Shown here piece after piece: positions 1 to 10,077 of a stretch of 64,000 nt of DNA. Position 1 is the first letter of the stretch; each line of letters opens with the position of its first letter. Origin of the DNA: Dipteris shenzhenensis (Eukaryota > Polypodiophyta > Polypodiopsida > Gleicheniales); NCBI GenBank assembly GCA_047967505.1, contig CM106540.1; one strand, written 5' to 3'. The notes under the pieces are model-generated. The model was not told the DNA's origin. It searched no databases and saw nothing but the letters and a program-made list of their open reading frames with translations. The translations under genes were made by a program, and so were the position numbers.

Positions 1-59
1 TACTCAATTGTATTAGATTCATCATCTATGTCATATTTCAATCTGCTCAATAGAAATCC

Positions 60-3000
60 ATATATTCTATCTACTCAATTCTACCATATGTTTCATCTCG
101 GTCATCTCCATGATCCTCCTCTCAATCTGAGCTTTTTCTACCAGTGTCTCACTTGCTTTCTCTTTACCGACCTCCTTCTCCCAAGTGTTCTCTAGCTCGC
201 TTGGCTCCATAAAACTGGGTTTCAATATCTTCAAAGGGGGCTCCCATGACACAGCTAACGACTAAGTTCGTATCAAAATTTCCACCTTTCAATCCAAGTT
301 CTTGGTGCTCATTAGGAAAGTGATGAATTGCAGTGACCCTCTTCTTTATATAATCACATTGTACTTCATCTTTCTCTATCGCAATACACTTTTTCCAAGC
401 ACATGCTATCACTGTGTCTAAACCAGGAAACACGACAACTTCCCACTCATGCTGATTAAATAATAGATCTATGAGCTAATTTATGAGGAGTTGCGGTTTT
501 TTTATATGGATTCACTATCTCTCCATTGTTGTCCATTGTCAAATGCCTAATTTTCTTTGTCACAGTAGGAATAATAAATGATTAAGAGTAAAAGTTGCAA
601 GTGGAGGAAAATTGATGTGACCTATACTTTTTTTACCATCCGCTAACCAATATCCAATCGGAATATTATCTATTGGTAGAGGTGAATCCATGTCCCTTCA
701 ACTGCCTCACATTAGGCTTCATCCTACAACATAGAACAAAAATACAGTTTTAACTTACCAAAAGAAGAAACAATAACAATTTCAAAAAACATCTTTGAAT
801 TTTGTTGGGACCATTTACCAAAAAAGTTGGTCACATCCACAACATTCGTCATAAATCATCTGCAACACCACCCCAAATTCTAAGTCTATGAAATATTACA
901 GCCCACCAAAAGTGTTGCTATTATAATTTTCATGAAGCAAACTTTGAGCTTCTTTTCTTTGTAAGGGACTTCATCAAATGTAGAGCTAGGCACATTAAAT
1001 TTATAAGGTATATCTGCAATAAGAAGTGTGTACTCATTCTTTAGTACTAACTTTGCCAATTCATTACAATCACCATTGATCACACGATAATAAATTTAGT
1101 GGATGGTCTTCTTCCCAGTCAAACTCAAACATCTAATCAGTAAATAAGTACAATTGATTATTGTCATGTCTGACCATCTTTTTCTTTGATAGGTTGATCA
1201 ATGAGTTGCTTGAAGCTTGGTGACATAACGGTAGACTCAATACCCTTCTTGCTACATATCTGAAGATAATAGTCAAAACACAATTTGATCTCTTTTGAGC
1301 ATAAAAATTTTTTGCATTATAAAAGATAAGTTTCATTAAAGTTTGCATACTAGATTTGGCATACCATGCTTTTGAAGACATTAAAATATGGAGCAAGGCT
1401 CTTCATTTTTCTACGAAGCAAGGCTCTCTATTAAAATACGGAGCAAGGCTCTTCATTTTTCTACTCTTAGGATACTCCTCCCAATTGCCTTTCAATCTGG
1501 CACGTTCACTCGTCGGATTTTTGTTTCCTGCATTTCATATATATGTTATGCCTGCATTGAAATACGTATAATTTATCTTATTTTCATAAACAAAGTTTCA
1601 TGACGCATGTTTATATAGAGGAAAATGAGTGATGTTTACTTACTCATCAAATTCATTGCCCATATTTTTAAGAGATAGATCCTGAAACACAACTCTACCA
1701 AGCACAGACTTATGAGAGTCTTATCTTATATTCCTTGCATACTATTCCATGTTGTGGCATGAATCTCCTCAAGTAAATCCTTGATTGCATGGGGTTCTTT
1801 CTTGCTTCTTTTAACTATGACTTTTTTTGCCCTTTGATTTCTAAGTTCTCCCACTTTGTAAAGATTGCATTAATAAGATCCCATACTTCACCACTGCGAA
1901 ATGCAATTTGGAACATTTCATCCCACACTCTAAAGCTATCACTTCGCCTTGATGGATCTTTTATAGATGCAAAAATCCTAGTCTCATTTAACAAAGACAA
2001 ACAAAACTCTAGAGTCATGGCAGAACGATCCTCGTTACAACAAACTCATTGTGATAAAAGCATACTTGTTCTATCCATGGAGTTGACATCCAATAGTCAT
2101 TGTCATTATTGTGGTGAAAGGCCAACAACTTTGTCTCCTTAGAAGGTAATCTAGCATACACACTACAATTACATGTCTTATAATACTGATTGTGTGCAAA
2201 CTTAACATTGAGTTGCCTTTTTGCTTCCGTTGAATGTGAGCCTCCAAGAACAAAGTATCAATAATTATTTGCCCCGCGATGATCAAAGTCCTGATTGGTA
2301 GGACATTGTGTCGCATCTGTGAGCATGATAAAGTTGACAACTTGTGCATGGGGATTATCCTTCCTCCTTGTCTTTGAATTTTCAATATGAATTTGATGTA
2401 CGCCAACGTGCCTCTTATGGACATAGGCCATTAGTAGGATCAATAGGAGGTCTAACAATTTGTTTTATGTGCAAGACAAATGTTTGATGATCCACAAGGT
2501 TCTCTTTTTCTATATTTGCACGAATTCCATTTTGAACTATATGAAAAGTACCATCTCCAATATCTGCTCTCGGTATTTGTTGTTCATCAATGCTTTGGAT
2601 TTCTATGACCTCCTTTGTGCTTCCTTTCTTTTTTTGCACCTTTGATCTCTCTCTTAATTTTGTACGTTTTGTTGCTTTTGAAATGGATGGAGTGTCGACA
2701 ACAACATTCTCATTGGATTGACTTGAAGGAACCATACTTGCAGCTAGAAGTCATTTTTGTGGGAGCGAGTTTGCTCAAACCATGCCCACCTAGAGGTGCA
2801 CTTAGTCCATGAGAGAGAGAAGGTGCTACGAATCCATGTGAACTTGAGGGAGCTCTTAACCCCTGATCACTATAGCCTTTTTTCTCACCTTCAATGTTCC
2901 TAGATGCCTTTCCCTTTGACTTAGAAGAATAAGCTACTTGATGGGTGATGTTTTCGTAGCCCCCTCAAATTGAGCTCAAATTCCTCCTCTGAATGTTCCT

Positions 3001-3380
3001 TAGAATCACTCTTTGAAGTTGATATGTCCATCTCTTCTATGAACTCCTCAACCTCCAAAATTTGATTGGATAAGTGGAAATAAGTATAAAGAATGATATT
3101 CAATCCCTCTTAGTTCTAAAAAGAAATTACATGTGTTGATAAAATAAGGAAGTATACATGGATAGTAACTAACCTTCACTTCCTCCTTCATTTTATTGAG
3201 TTGTTCAGTTACAGAATGAGGAGTAACGGCTTTGTAAGAAAACAACTCTTCATTCATAACCCGAATAAGAGCTTTCGTATTGTTGTCAACCCTAAGCCTT
3301 TTAGCTTCCCCAACCTTCCTCTCATTTTTTGCAATATCTCTGATCTATTAATCGTTTTAAAATTAAGCACCTCTGTAAGT
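60..3380 (-). pseudogene. Decayed ParB-like domain / DNA amino-methyltransferase fusion gene
   Basis: Read on the minus strand from about 3380 down, a nearly continuous but frameshifted coding signal has this order: a charged helical region (about 3320-2920); a Ser/Gly-rich linker (about 2920-2740); a ParB-like segment (about 2480-2040) with Y-F-V-L-G-G-S-H-S (GGSHS codons at 2231-2245) and, downstream, a HHNNDND stretch where ParB has its E-N-x-x-R region; a helical linker ending near 1815; then a methyltransferase domain. The last shows motif IV as DIPY (1003-1014, normally DPPY) after an INGDCNELAKL strand, and motif I later as FPGLD (416-430) followed by CIAIEKDEVQCDYIKKR. DPPY before FxGxG is the order of beta-class N4/N6 methyltransferases. 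Introns at 3053-3173 (in phase) and 1528-1643 (donor GTAAGT) have consensus ends. At least five stops or frameshifts make it a pseudogene. The family assignment is by motif only; no homologue search was possible. Confidence 0.6.
164..1140 (-). other. Methyltransferase-like (N4/N6 amino-MTase, beta order) domain remnant
   Basis: This is the C-terminal domain of the gene above, listed separately because it carries the assignment. The segment 1083-886 gives a D-C-x-E-L strand followed by L-L-I-A-D-I-P-Y, the layout around motif IV in bacterial and phage site-specific amino-methyltransferases. After about 450 bp of degenerate sequence, a T-P-H-K-L-A stretch near 500 precedes FPGLD and then A-C-A-W-K-K-C-I-A-I-E-K-D. 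That matches the family layout of a P-H-K-L/I-D helix, the SAM-binding FxGxG strand, and the acidic residue ending the next strand. The second P of DPPY and the second G of FxGxG are substituted, so catalysis is unlikely in this copy. Confidence 0.6.
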
Positions 3381-3388
3381 ATAACAAG

Positions 3389-3788
3389 ATGATGTCACGG
3401 GTATTTGCAGAGTATATTGGGAAGTGCCCGTTCATCTTTCACGATGATATCCTTATCTTTTTCGCTACAACCGAGCAGCATGGGCGATGTGCCCTACAAT
3501 TATTACGTGATAACCAACTATATCTAAACGTAAAGAAAAGTAAATTCAGATTGCTGGAAATTGAGTATTTGGGCTACATCATTAGTGCTCAAGGGATTCG
3601 ATTGGGACCCTGAGAAGATCCAAGCTATCACAAGTTGGGCTGTCCCCACGACGGCCCAGGAGATCCGATCCTTAATGGGTTTGTGTCAAGCATACAGCTC
3701 ACACATGGAGGGTTTCTCAACGTACACAGCCCCTCTTACAGATTTACTCAAGGGGGGATCAACTTTGATGGTCCATTTTGAATCTTGA
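3389..3788 (+). mobile_element. Ty3/gypsy reverse-transcriptase fragment
   Basis: The plus strand encodes the palm and connection part of a gypsy RT. FIFHDDILIF is a degenerate copy of the usual YLDDILIF catalytic box. It is followed by a KKSKF...IEYLGYIISAQGI segment and, after a frameshift near 3600, by DPEKIQAITSWAVPTTAQEIRSLMG-type sequence leading toward RNase H. No gag, protease, integrase or LTR adjoins it. It begins directly where the coding signal of the methyltransferase-like gene on the other strand ends, so the insertion or rearrangement probably truncated that gene. Confidence 0.85.
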
Positions 3789-3789
3789 A

Positions 3790-4640
3790 CATTTTGTACT
3801 TCTACTTTGTACCATAATTTTCTAAGCTACATCGAAGCTTCATCATAAGGATTAGAAACATCATGAACTTGTTGAATGTTATTGAACATTAGGATAAGAT
3901 TCCTTGCCACCTTTATTTGATTCCTTGCCAACCTTCTTCTTCATCAATATTTTATGGCTTTTAAAAAAAGCAACCTCTATCGTAGGTTTCCCAAACACAA
4001 GTATCTCTCCAAAAGTTTGTTTCTTCTACATCGCTACAAAACACATAAATAAATTTGAAATATTTATAATATAATTTATGGAATATCAATTGCAAAAAGA
4101 ATGACAAGATAATCTCAATATTTTCAACAAATCAAGGAAGATCCCAAATTTGATCGAATAAATACCTCTACCTAAGAAACATTGAATTACAATTAAAATC
4201 AAATAGATCTTCCACATGCAAAAACATAAGATGAAGCTAATCATTTAAACAAGACTTAGGATTTTCTTCTTTTAAAAATTTTGATATTTTTAATAAAGAA
4301 TAGATTAGAAAACAAAAAGCTTGCAAAAATGCACAAATAGGAACCAAAAACATTAAAAAAAATGATTAAAAAGAAAATTTTAAACAATGCATGAATAGTA
4401 GAAATCCTTGTTTTTGGGAGCATTAGCATGGCAATAATAGTAAGATTTTCTTCCGAAAAATCACGTATTTTCCAATTCTAATGCAAATTTTAAAAGAGAA
4501 TATACTAAGTTGCATAAATTATCAAAGACAACATAACTCAATTCTAAGAAAATAATTTAGGAAATACATAATTCAAATTGATGATATCATCAACTAGTGA
4601 ATTGAAACCTCTCTTATGTCTCTCAAGTTTCCTCTCCCTC
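3790..4640. other. AT-rich stretch without recognisable gene
   Basis: About 850 bp of AT-rich sequence with no credible coding frame or repeat family that I recognise. It ends in a pyrimidine tract leading into the (CT)n microsatellite. Confidence 0.5.
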
Positions 4641-4647
4641 TCCACTG

Positions 4648-4649
<2 letters not shown>

Positions 4650-4702
<53 letters not shown>
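4650..4702. repeat. (CT)n microsatellite
   Basis: An uninterrupted CT run of about 53 bp. A telo-box-like AACCCTAA lies just downstream at 4717-4724, a pairing often seen in plant 5' leaders. No active gene start can be assigned to it here. Confidence 0.95.
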
Positions 4703-4706
<4 letters not shown>

Positions 4707-4771
4707 GCTAAACACTAACCCTAATCCTAAACACTACCTTTTTCATTGAAGAATATAGTTTCAACCTATCA

Positions 4772-6720
4772 TTGTCACATGGAATATTTTGGTCATCACT
4801 GTTGAAGCTCCAGAAGATTAGAATGGGAGGTTCATTCGACACTACTTTCATCTCACGTTCTTCTTGTCATAGTTCTGTTGGCCCTTCCTTTGCTACAATG
4901 GATGTATCTTATACTAGTGGTGGAACCTCTTTTGCGACCTTAGATGTCTCTCCCACTCCTTCACCTAAGTGTATGGTGGACATCGAATCCCAAATACTCA
5001 TATCCATGCCCCGGATCTCCCCAACCAAGAGAATGAAATAATAGATGTCATCGCTTCAAACAGCATGCTAACAAGCACGATAAGCCACCACGAAGTGCCA
5101 TCAGTTGTGTGATCCAAGTACAATTTCATGCAATGGTTTTCTTTATTTCATTTCTAAATCTAGCAACTGTTTCTGACAATGGACATCTAAACTAGATGGT
5201 TCACGACTATCTCGATTATCCCAACGTGTAAAGTGAAATTCAATTTTGTCTATTGAGTATCGATAGACTTATGGGAGGACCAATGCATGTGGACCTCCAA
5301 AAGTCTATCTACATAAGAGGAAGCTCACACAATGCTAGACACTAAATATCTTAAAGAGCTCTTTGTTGTAGCAAAATATGCCTCGTCACTTTTGGGGTTG
5401 CCAAATTGAGAGAGTTATGTTGAAATTATGTTCAAAAGAATAAAGGTGATCAAAAATTGCATGATTTTTAAGACCTAGGGGAACCAAGATGAATAAAACT
5501 ATGTTTGAGTACTCATACAGTTCAAGGATAGCTTGTCGCAAAAAAGCATATAGTCTCGCACATTGTCTTGGCAATGAGAGGTTGAGAAGATTACAGGCTC
5601 ACCTTCATAAAGACACATTGTAGAGCCTGCATGACAAAGGAGAGTGCCTGGACGACATGGTAACATATTATGTTCTTGGTTGCAATACTTTGTACAGAAA
5701 CATGCCGCGACCAATTGCACTTACCTTATACTTTCTCCAAGCGCGAGATCCATTCTATGTATAAGGAGGCCATGACTGCTGCAAGTGACGAGTATGTGAT
5801 GTACAAACACTTTTGCAATTTGGAAGAATGACTTCAACAACGTGAATATACCAGAGCTTTGTCACATTGGCATGTGCACCACATGTGCAGACTTGAAAGC
5901 TTTATGTAATCAGCGTCAAGGGTAGGAGAGAGGTGCATACAATGTTGTGAAATTTTATTATTTCTTAGGAAATAATTTCTTTTCAACTTCTACCATTTTT
6001 ATACCTTCACGGAACAAGAAATTGTGGGGTTGCAAAAGCATCGAGAAATGCAAGCTTTAGAAAGGAAGAAGTTAGCAAAGCATCGCAAGAAGAGCTACCA
6101 AGAGCCTGAGAAATACCTCACCATCATCATTGATGGGATGGATCAAAGGAAGGCCAATCTTCCTTACTTCAAACGAGTGCCCAAAATTAGAAAGAGGGGA
6201 ACTTCATCACCTATCACGTGATTAGTTGCATGCTCTACCATGATGAATTAATCCCCAAGGTTTATCTAACGACACCAAATGTAATAATTGATCCTAATCA
6301 CAATTTCAGTTTTAAGTGATGCATTGAGGAATCACACAAAATCTCTTCTGAAGTATTGTATATCCAACTTAACAACATGTTGATGGGCCTCACATACGAT
6401 CATATTGATCAAATATTTAGCCGATTCTCAGTAAATCTGAGAAGAAAAGAAGCATGGGCTAGAGACACAACGATCTACATTTTACAAGATGCAAATGTGC
6501 CAAAAATAATAATTGCAAACATGGACAAAACAACAGATTTTAGATGCTTTGTATTTGGTGACAACAAGCAAACTAACAGATGTATTGAGAAGTCGAACGA
6601 GCTAAGCTTTCAACACCAATTTCGAATCAAGAAAGATATGCATGGCACGACACTGTTATGAGGGAAGTTCTATTCCATATCACCGACTTGGGTTCCAACC
6701 GAAGGATTAAGTTCTTTATT
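4772..6720 (+). pseudogene. Decayed DUF7869-type transposon-associated gene
   Basis: A broken plus-strand coding signal resembles the DUF7869 family, which occurs as multicopy, presumably mobile, genes in many eukaryotes. Visible pieces: a Ser/Thr-rich N-terminal stretch (4772-5041); a C-x-x-C segment CHIGMCTTCADLKAL near 5855-5905, the zinc-ribbon-like part; a basic helix with K-Y-L-T-I-I-I-D-G-M-D-Q and PYFKRVPK (6024-6221); and a C-terminal block with LYIQL and later Y-D-H-I-D-Q-I-F-S-R-F-S (6356-6661), which resembles the family's GHTHxDIDQxFS motif. The segment between LYIQL and the HID block has been deleted, and several stops and frameshifts interrupt it. There are no terminal repeats that I can tie to it. 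The family call rests on motif memory. Confidence 0.6.
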
Positions 6721-7093
6721 TTGTCTCAAAGTGTGAGTTGTATGTTGCACCATTACAACCTTTATAATTAGTAGGGGAGGTGCAATGAGCCGTGAAGGAG
6801 AGGAGGGATGTCACACACATGCCTTCATTGCAAAGCCTACTGGCTATTTTTCTAGCATTACACACTTTATTTGAGCCTTGTAAAGCCTCTCGGCTATTCT
6901 TGGCATCATTTCCCAAGAATAGCATCATTTCCCACAAGCCTTGTGACTGATTGATTATATATTACAATTCTATCGTCTTTGACAATTTAGATTTCACTTG
7001 ATACAGACAGTTTAGATTTCACTTGATCAGATAGTTTTTTGCAGTTGATTCAGAGATTGATTTTCACAGGCACCTTGAGAGATATCTTGCACC

Positions 7094-7300
7094 ATGTCTA
7101 CGACTAGCAACCTCAATTTGGAGGCATCTGCTACGTTAGACAACTCAAATTATAACACATGGAAATACCGAATGTAGACCATTCTTTTACTTCAAGACAA
7201 ATGGGAGTATGTCGATAGGTCTACACCTAGACCATCGGACGATCCAGCATCCACTCCCACCATTGCCGCAGCACAAGCAACTTAACTTATGGGAGGATGT
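7094..7300 (+). mobile_element. Ty1/copia gag N-terminal stub joined to an element end
   Basis: From the ATG at 7094 the translation starts MSTTSNLNLEASATLDNSNY and continues N-T-W-K-Y-R-M, the typical start of a copia gag (UBN2 type: LDGxNYxTWKYRM). One stop follows immediately, then a spacer rich in Pro, Ser and Thr. At about 7286 the gag sequence passes directly into CTTAACTTATGGGAGGATG, which looks like a polypurine tract plus LTR start (TGTTAGAAATC from 7300). The rest of gag and all of pol are missing, so this appears to be an internal-deletion derivative. Confidence 0.6.
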
Positions 7301-7725
7301 TAGAAATCGTTATGCAAGTGAAGCTCTAAGTAATGACAAGCACGAAGACGTGACGGTCAGGGTCAACACCTTCTTGATGCATCCTTGTATACAGCTCGAT
7401 TCCACTATTCGCTCTAACATGAGGATAATGCGCTAGTGCATGATTTGTCAACGCATTGATGGCTCTCTTTGCGCTATCAAGAACAAAAGTAGCTTCAACC
7501 CAAGTTCTACTTCTTGGAATCCATGCACCTCTTCTCAAGTCGACATGAGCAAGAGGGAATTCTTCTGCTGCGTGAAACTATGGAAGAGTTGAAGACTGGG
7601 AGGACATTTGAAGAGGACTGTCCGAGAGAATATTAGTTACAATCGATTGTTAGTTGGAAGGAGACGAGCTTAACTTACGGGAGGATGTTAGAAATCCTTA
7701 TGGAAGTCAAGCTCTAAGTTTACGT
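7286..7725 (+). repeat. Two copies of a copia PPT / LTR-edge sequence
   Basis: Nearly the same roughly 45-bp sequence occurs at 7286-7330 and 7671-7717: CTTAACTTA, GGGAGGA, then TGTTAGAAATC, CTTATG/GTTATG and AAGCTCTAAG. GGGAGGA followed by TGTTA is the usual look of a copia polypurine tract next to the 3' LTR. The spacing is 386 bp. Between the copies lies an inverted PPR fragment. Confidence 0.45.
7326..7470 (-). pseudogene. PPR motif fragment (inverted relative to 8020-8115)
   Basis: The minus strand encodes about one pentatricopeptide repeat: SGIELYTRMHQEGVDPDRHVF, a P/L-type helix pair with the common M-x-x-E-G-V-x-P-D end. No start and no further repeats are present. The DNA is roughly 85% identical, by eye, to the plus-strand fragment at 8020-8115, so the two form a degenerate inverted repeat. 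It is probably gene debris carried with the copia-like sequence. Confidence 0.5.
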
Positions 7726-8014
7726 AAACATTGTTACGGTGAATTAAATCATGTCATGAATAGACACAATTTGAAAGGCATTCGGTTGTAATGTCCATCG
7801 CTCGAAGTTATGCCATCTATTTTATTTAGCGTGATCACAATAAATCAATGCAATGTTTTTCGCCCCCCTCGATCGTCTTGCTTGCCTGCCTTGTCTTTGA
7901 TCATAATTCATTTGGATAGCCCTTGTTCTATTTCAGATAGTTCAAAGCTTGTGCTACGAAGGCAATGTTCAACGATCTCATTCTGGCTTTGCTATACTAC
8001 TACCGCCCATCTCG

Positions 8015-8136
8015 ATGATCCTCACATCTTAGCAGATTGTGGAATCGAGCTGTATCCAATGATGCGCCAAGAAGGTGTTGACCTAAACGATCACATATTC
8101 GCACTAGTCATTATTTCGAAGAAACGGAAACTATAG
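8015..8136 (+). pseudogene. PPR motif fragment
   Basis: The plus strand encodes C-G-I-E-L-Y-P-M-M-R-Q-E-G-V-D followed by a stop soon after. It is the partner of the minus-strand fragment near 7330-7440. A single motif with no surrounding gene cannot be functional. Confidence 0.5.
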
Positions 8137-8139
8137 GAA

Positions 8140-10077
8140 ACAAGTACCGGAAGTGTGAAATATCTTACTACCATTACCGTTTGCATATGCGTGTTTAACA
8201 ACTTTGAAAGCCTTACGGAGTGAATTGTTTAAGGTCTTCTTAATTGGTGAACTCTTCAACAAGTGAACCATCTTTGCTTGGCTTTGCACTTGCTATAAGC
8301 AATACACGGGTCGTTAAGTGCCAATCCTAAACCAAAATCCTCATTGAAAAGCTCCACAGCATCCAAGCTATGTATAAGGAACCATGCCTAAAATCCTGGC
8401 TGCATTGAGAGAATTGTCTTACATAAATTCATCACTTTTTCCAACATCCTATATTATCTGCATTCTCGTGATAAAAACTAGTGCCTTCCCTCTTTACAAA
8501 TCTCTTTCTCGTACCAATCAATCCGTGGGTACCCATAAGGAAGATTGAAAAAACAAAAAGGAAAATTACCCTACAAGATGGAAACGATGTCATGCAATTG
8601 CTAATCCTAATGTATTGGGACCTAAACGAGCAACCAGGCATATAGAAAGAAGTATTGGCAAGATACGGAGTTCAACACAAATTCCAGCCTATAAAATGCA
8701 TTCATAAGCCAAATAAGGGAGGCGATGCAGTTGGCAAATTGCCACCTGTTGGGTCGTCACCTCCATAAGTCCCTAGGACTGGTCAGGGGGCCATGTGGCC
8801 CCATTATGGCAAAGTAAGGGTCCGTGGCATTCTTAGCAAGAGCACAATTGCTCAATGCCCTAATCAAGCCTCGTGACAACAAAATGGATCACCCTCACGA
8901 CCTAATTTTAGTAGCCCAAGACATTCTGCCCAACAAATGCATCCCCCCCTCCTCCTACTCAACCCCCCATTGAGTTGAGAGCGAGAAGAATATTATTTTC
9001 AAGTACAAAACCTTAGTGTAAGTGTCTATTCCCCACATCCTTGTCCTTTGCAAACTTTGTAGCAAGCGTTCAATAAATCTTGGAATTTACCCTAACAAGA
9101 CATCTATATTAAGTAAATGGGAAGAACAATTCTTCAAAGCTTTTTCATGCAAAGCAAAATACATTTTGTGGCAAAGTTTGTGCTTTCATTTTGAGATCAC
9201 ATTGGGCTCTTTTCAAGAACTTTTGAAAAAGCGTCCATGCCCTGAGTTGAGCTCGACCCTTGCTAAAATGAAGTGAAACATATATGTTCTATATTTTGAC
9301 ATGTTTTTCTTCTCAGAAGCCTCTGAGCACCTATGTTTGGAAGACTCATTAACAACATTCTTGGTAGGCCATTAAAGCATTCACCACAACTAAATCCCAT
9401 GCAGTTTCACATTCACGAATAACCACTATGTCCTAGATTGCTGGAGGAACAAGCCCTACAAAGAGAAAAAGAAAGCTCTGAGATGAATGAAAAGATGCTA
9501 CACCAAAGAGAGGGAGGGGATTTTGTTCAATTGACTGCCACTATCTATGAAGGTGTGACTTCCTGCACACAATCAAAGGCCTTCCTGCTGGCAATGGGGG
9601 CACATGAACCCATGTGCTTTTGGGGAGGGCAAGGCAAGATTACTCTTACAAGCATTATCTAGACAAGAAAAAACGGAATGGAAGAGGACCACAAGGAGGA
9701 TCACTTACTTCTAAATAGTCTAATACAACCAAAAACGAATTGCATGAGCACCAGCTCATCAAAGCATTACGAAGACATGCAAAGTTGATCAGACAGCCAC
9801 AAAAGAATTAATGTTACCGCATTGATCTTTCAGCAGGGTTCCGGTTGAATCCACAGCATTAGTACTGATTGTCAATACACGTCTTTGATCCCTAAGCTAA
9901 GGAAATATGTATTGCAAAAACCAAATAGGACTTCAGACCCACAAGATTATCATGTTGAAAAATATTCTGACAGGCATACTGCCCAGCCTTCAAAGTTTGA
10001 TTAAGCTGACTAGATTAGTGCACTGTCCATAAAGAGAGTGTTTCTGGAGAAACCAGGATTCACATGAGTCGTCAATC
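8140..10077. other. Intergenic region without recognisable gene
   Basis: About 1.9 kb between the PPR scrap and the 3' end of the PUX5-like gene. Short open frames occur (9022-9276, 9438-9662), but neither shows a domain, splice structure or motif that I recognise. The last few hundred bases before 10078 should include the 3' UTR of the PUX5-like gene; I see no clear AATAAA signal. Confidence 0.4.

Noticed and set aside
4705-4740. Interstitial telomere repeat (CCCTAA-like)
   Set aside because: Only one AACCCTAA and degenerate neighbours; a telo-box or chance is enough.
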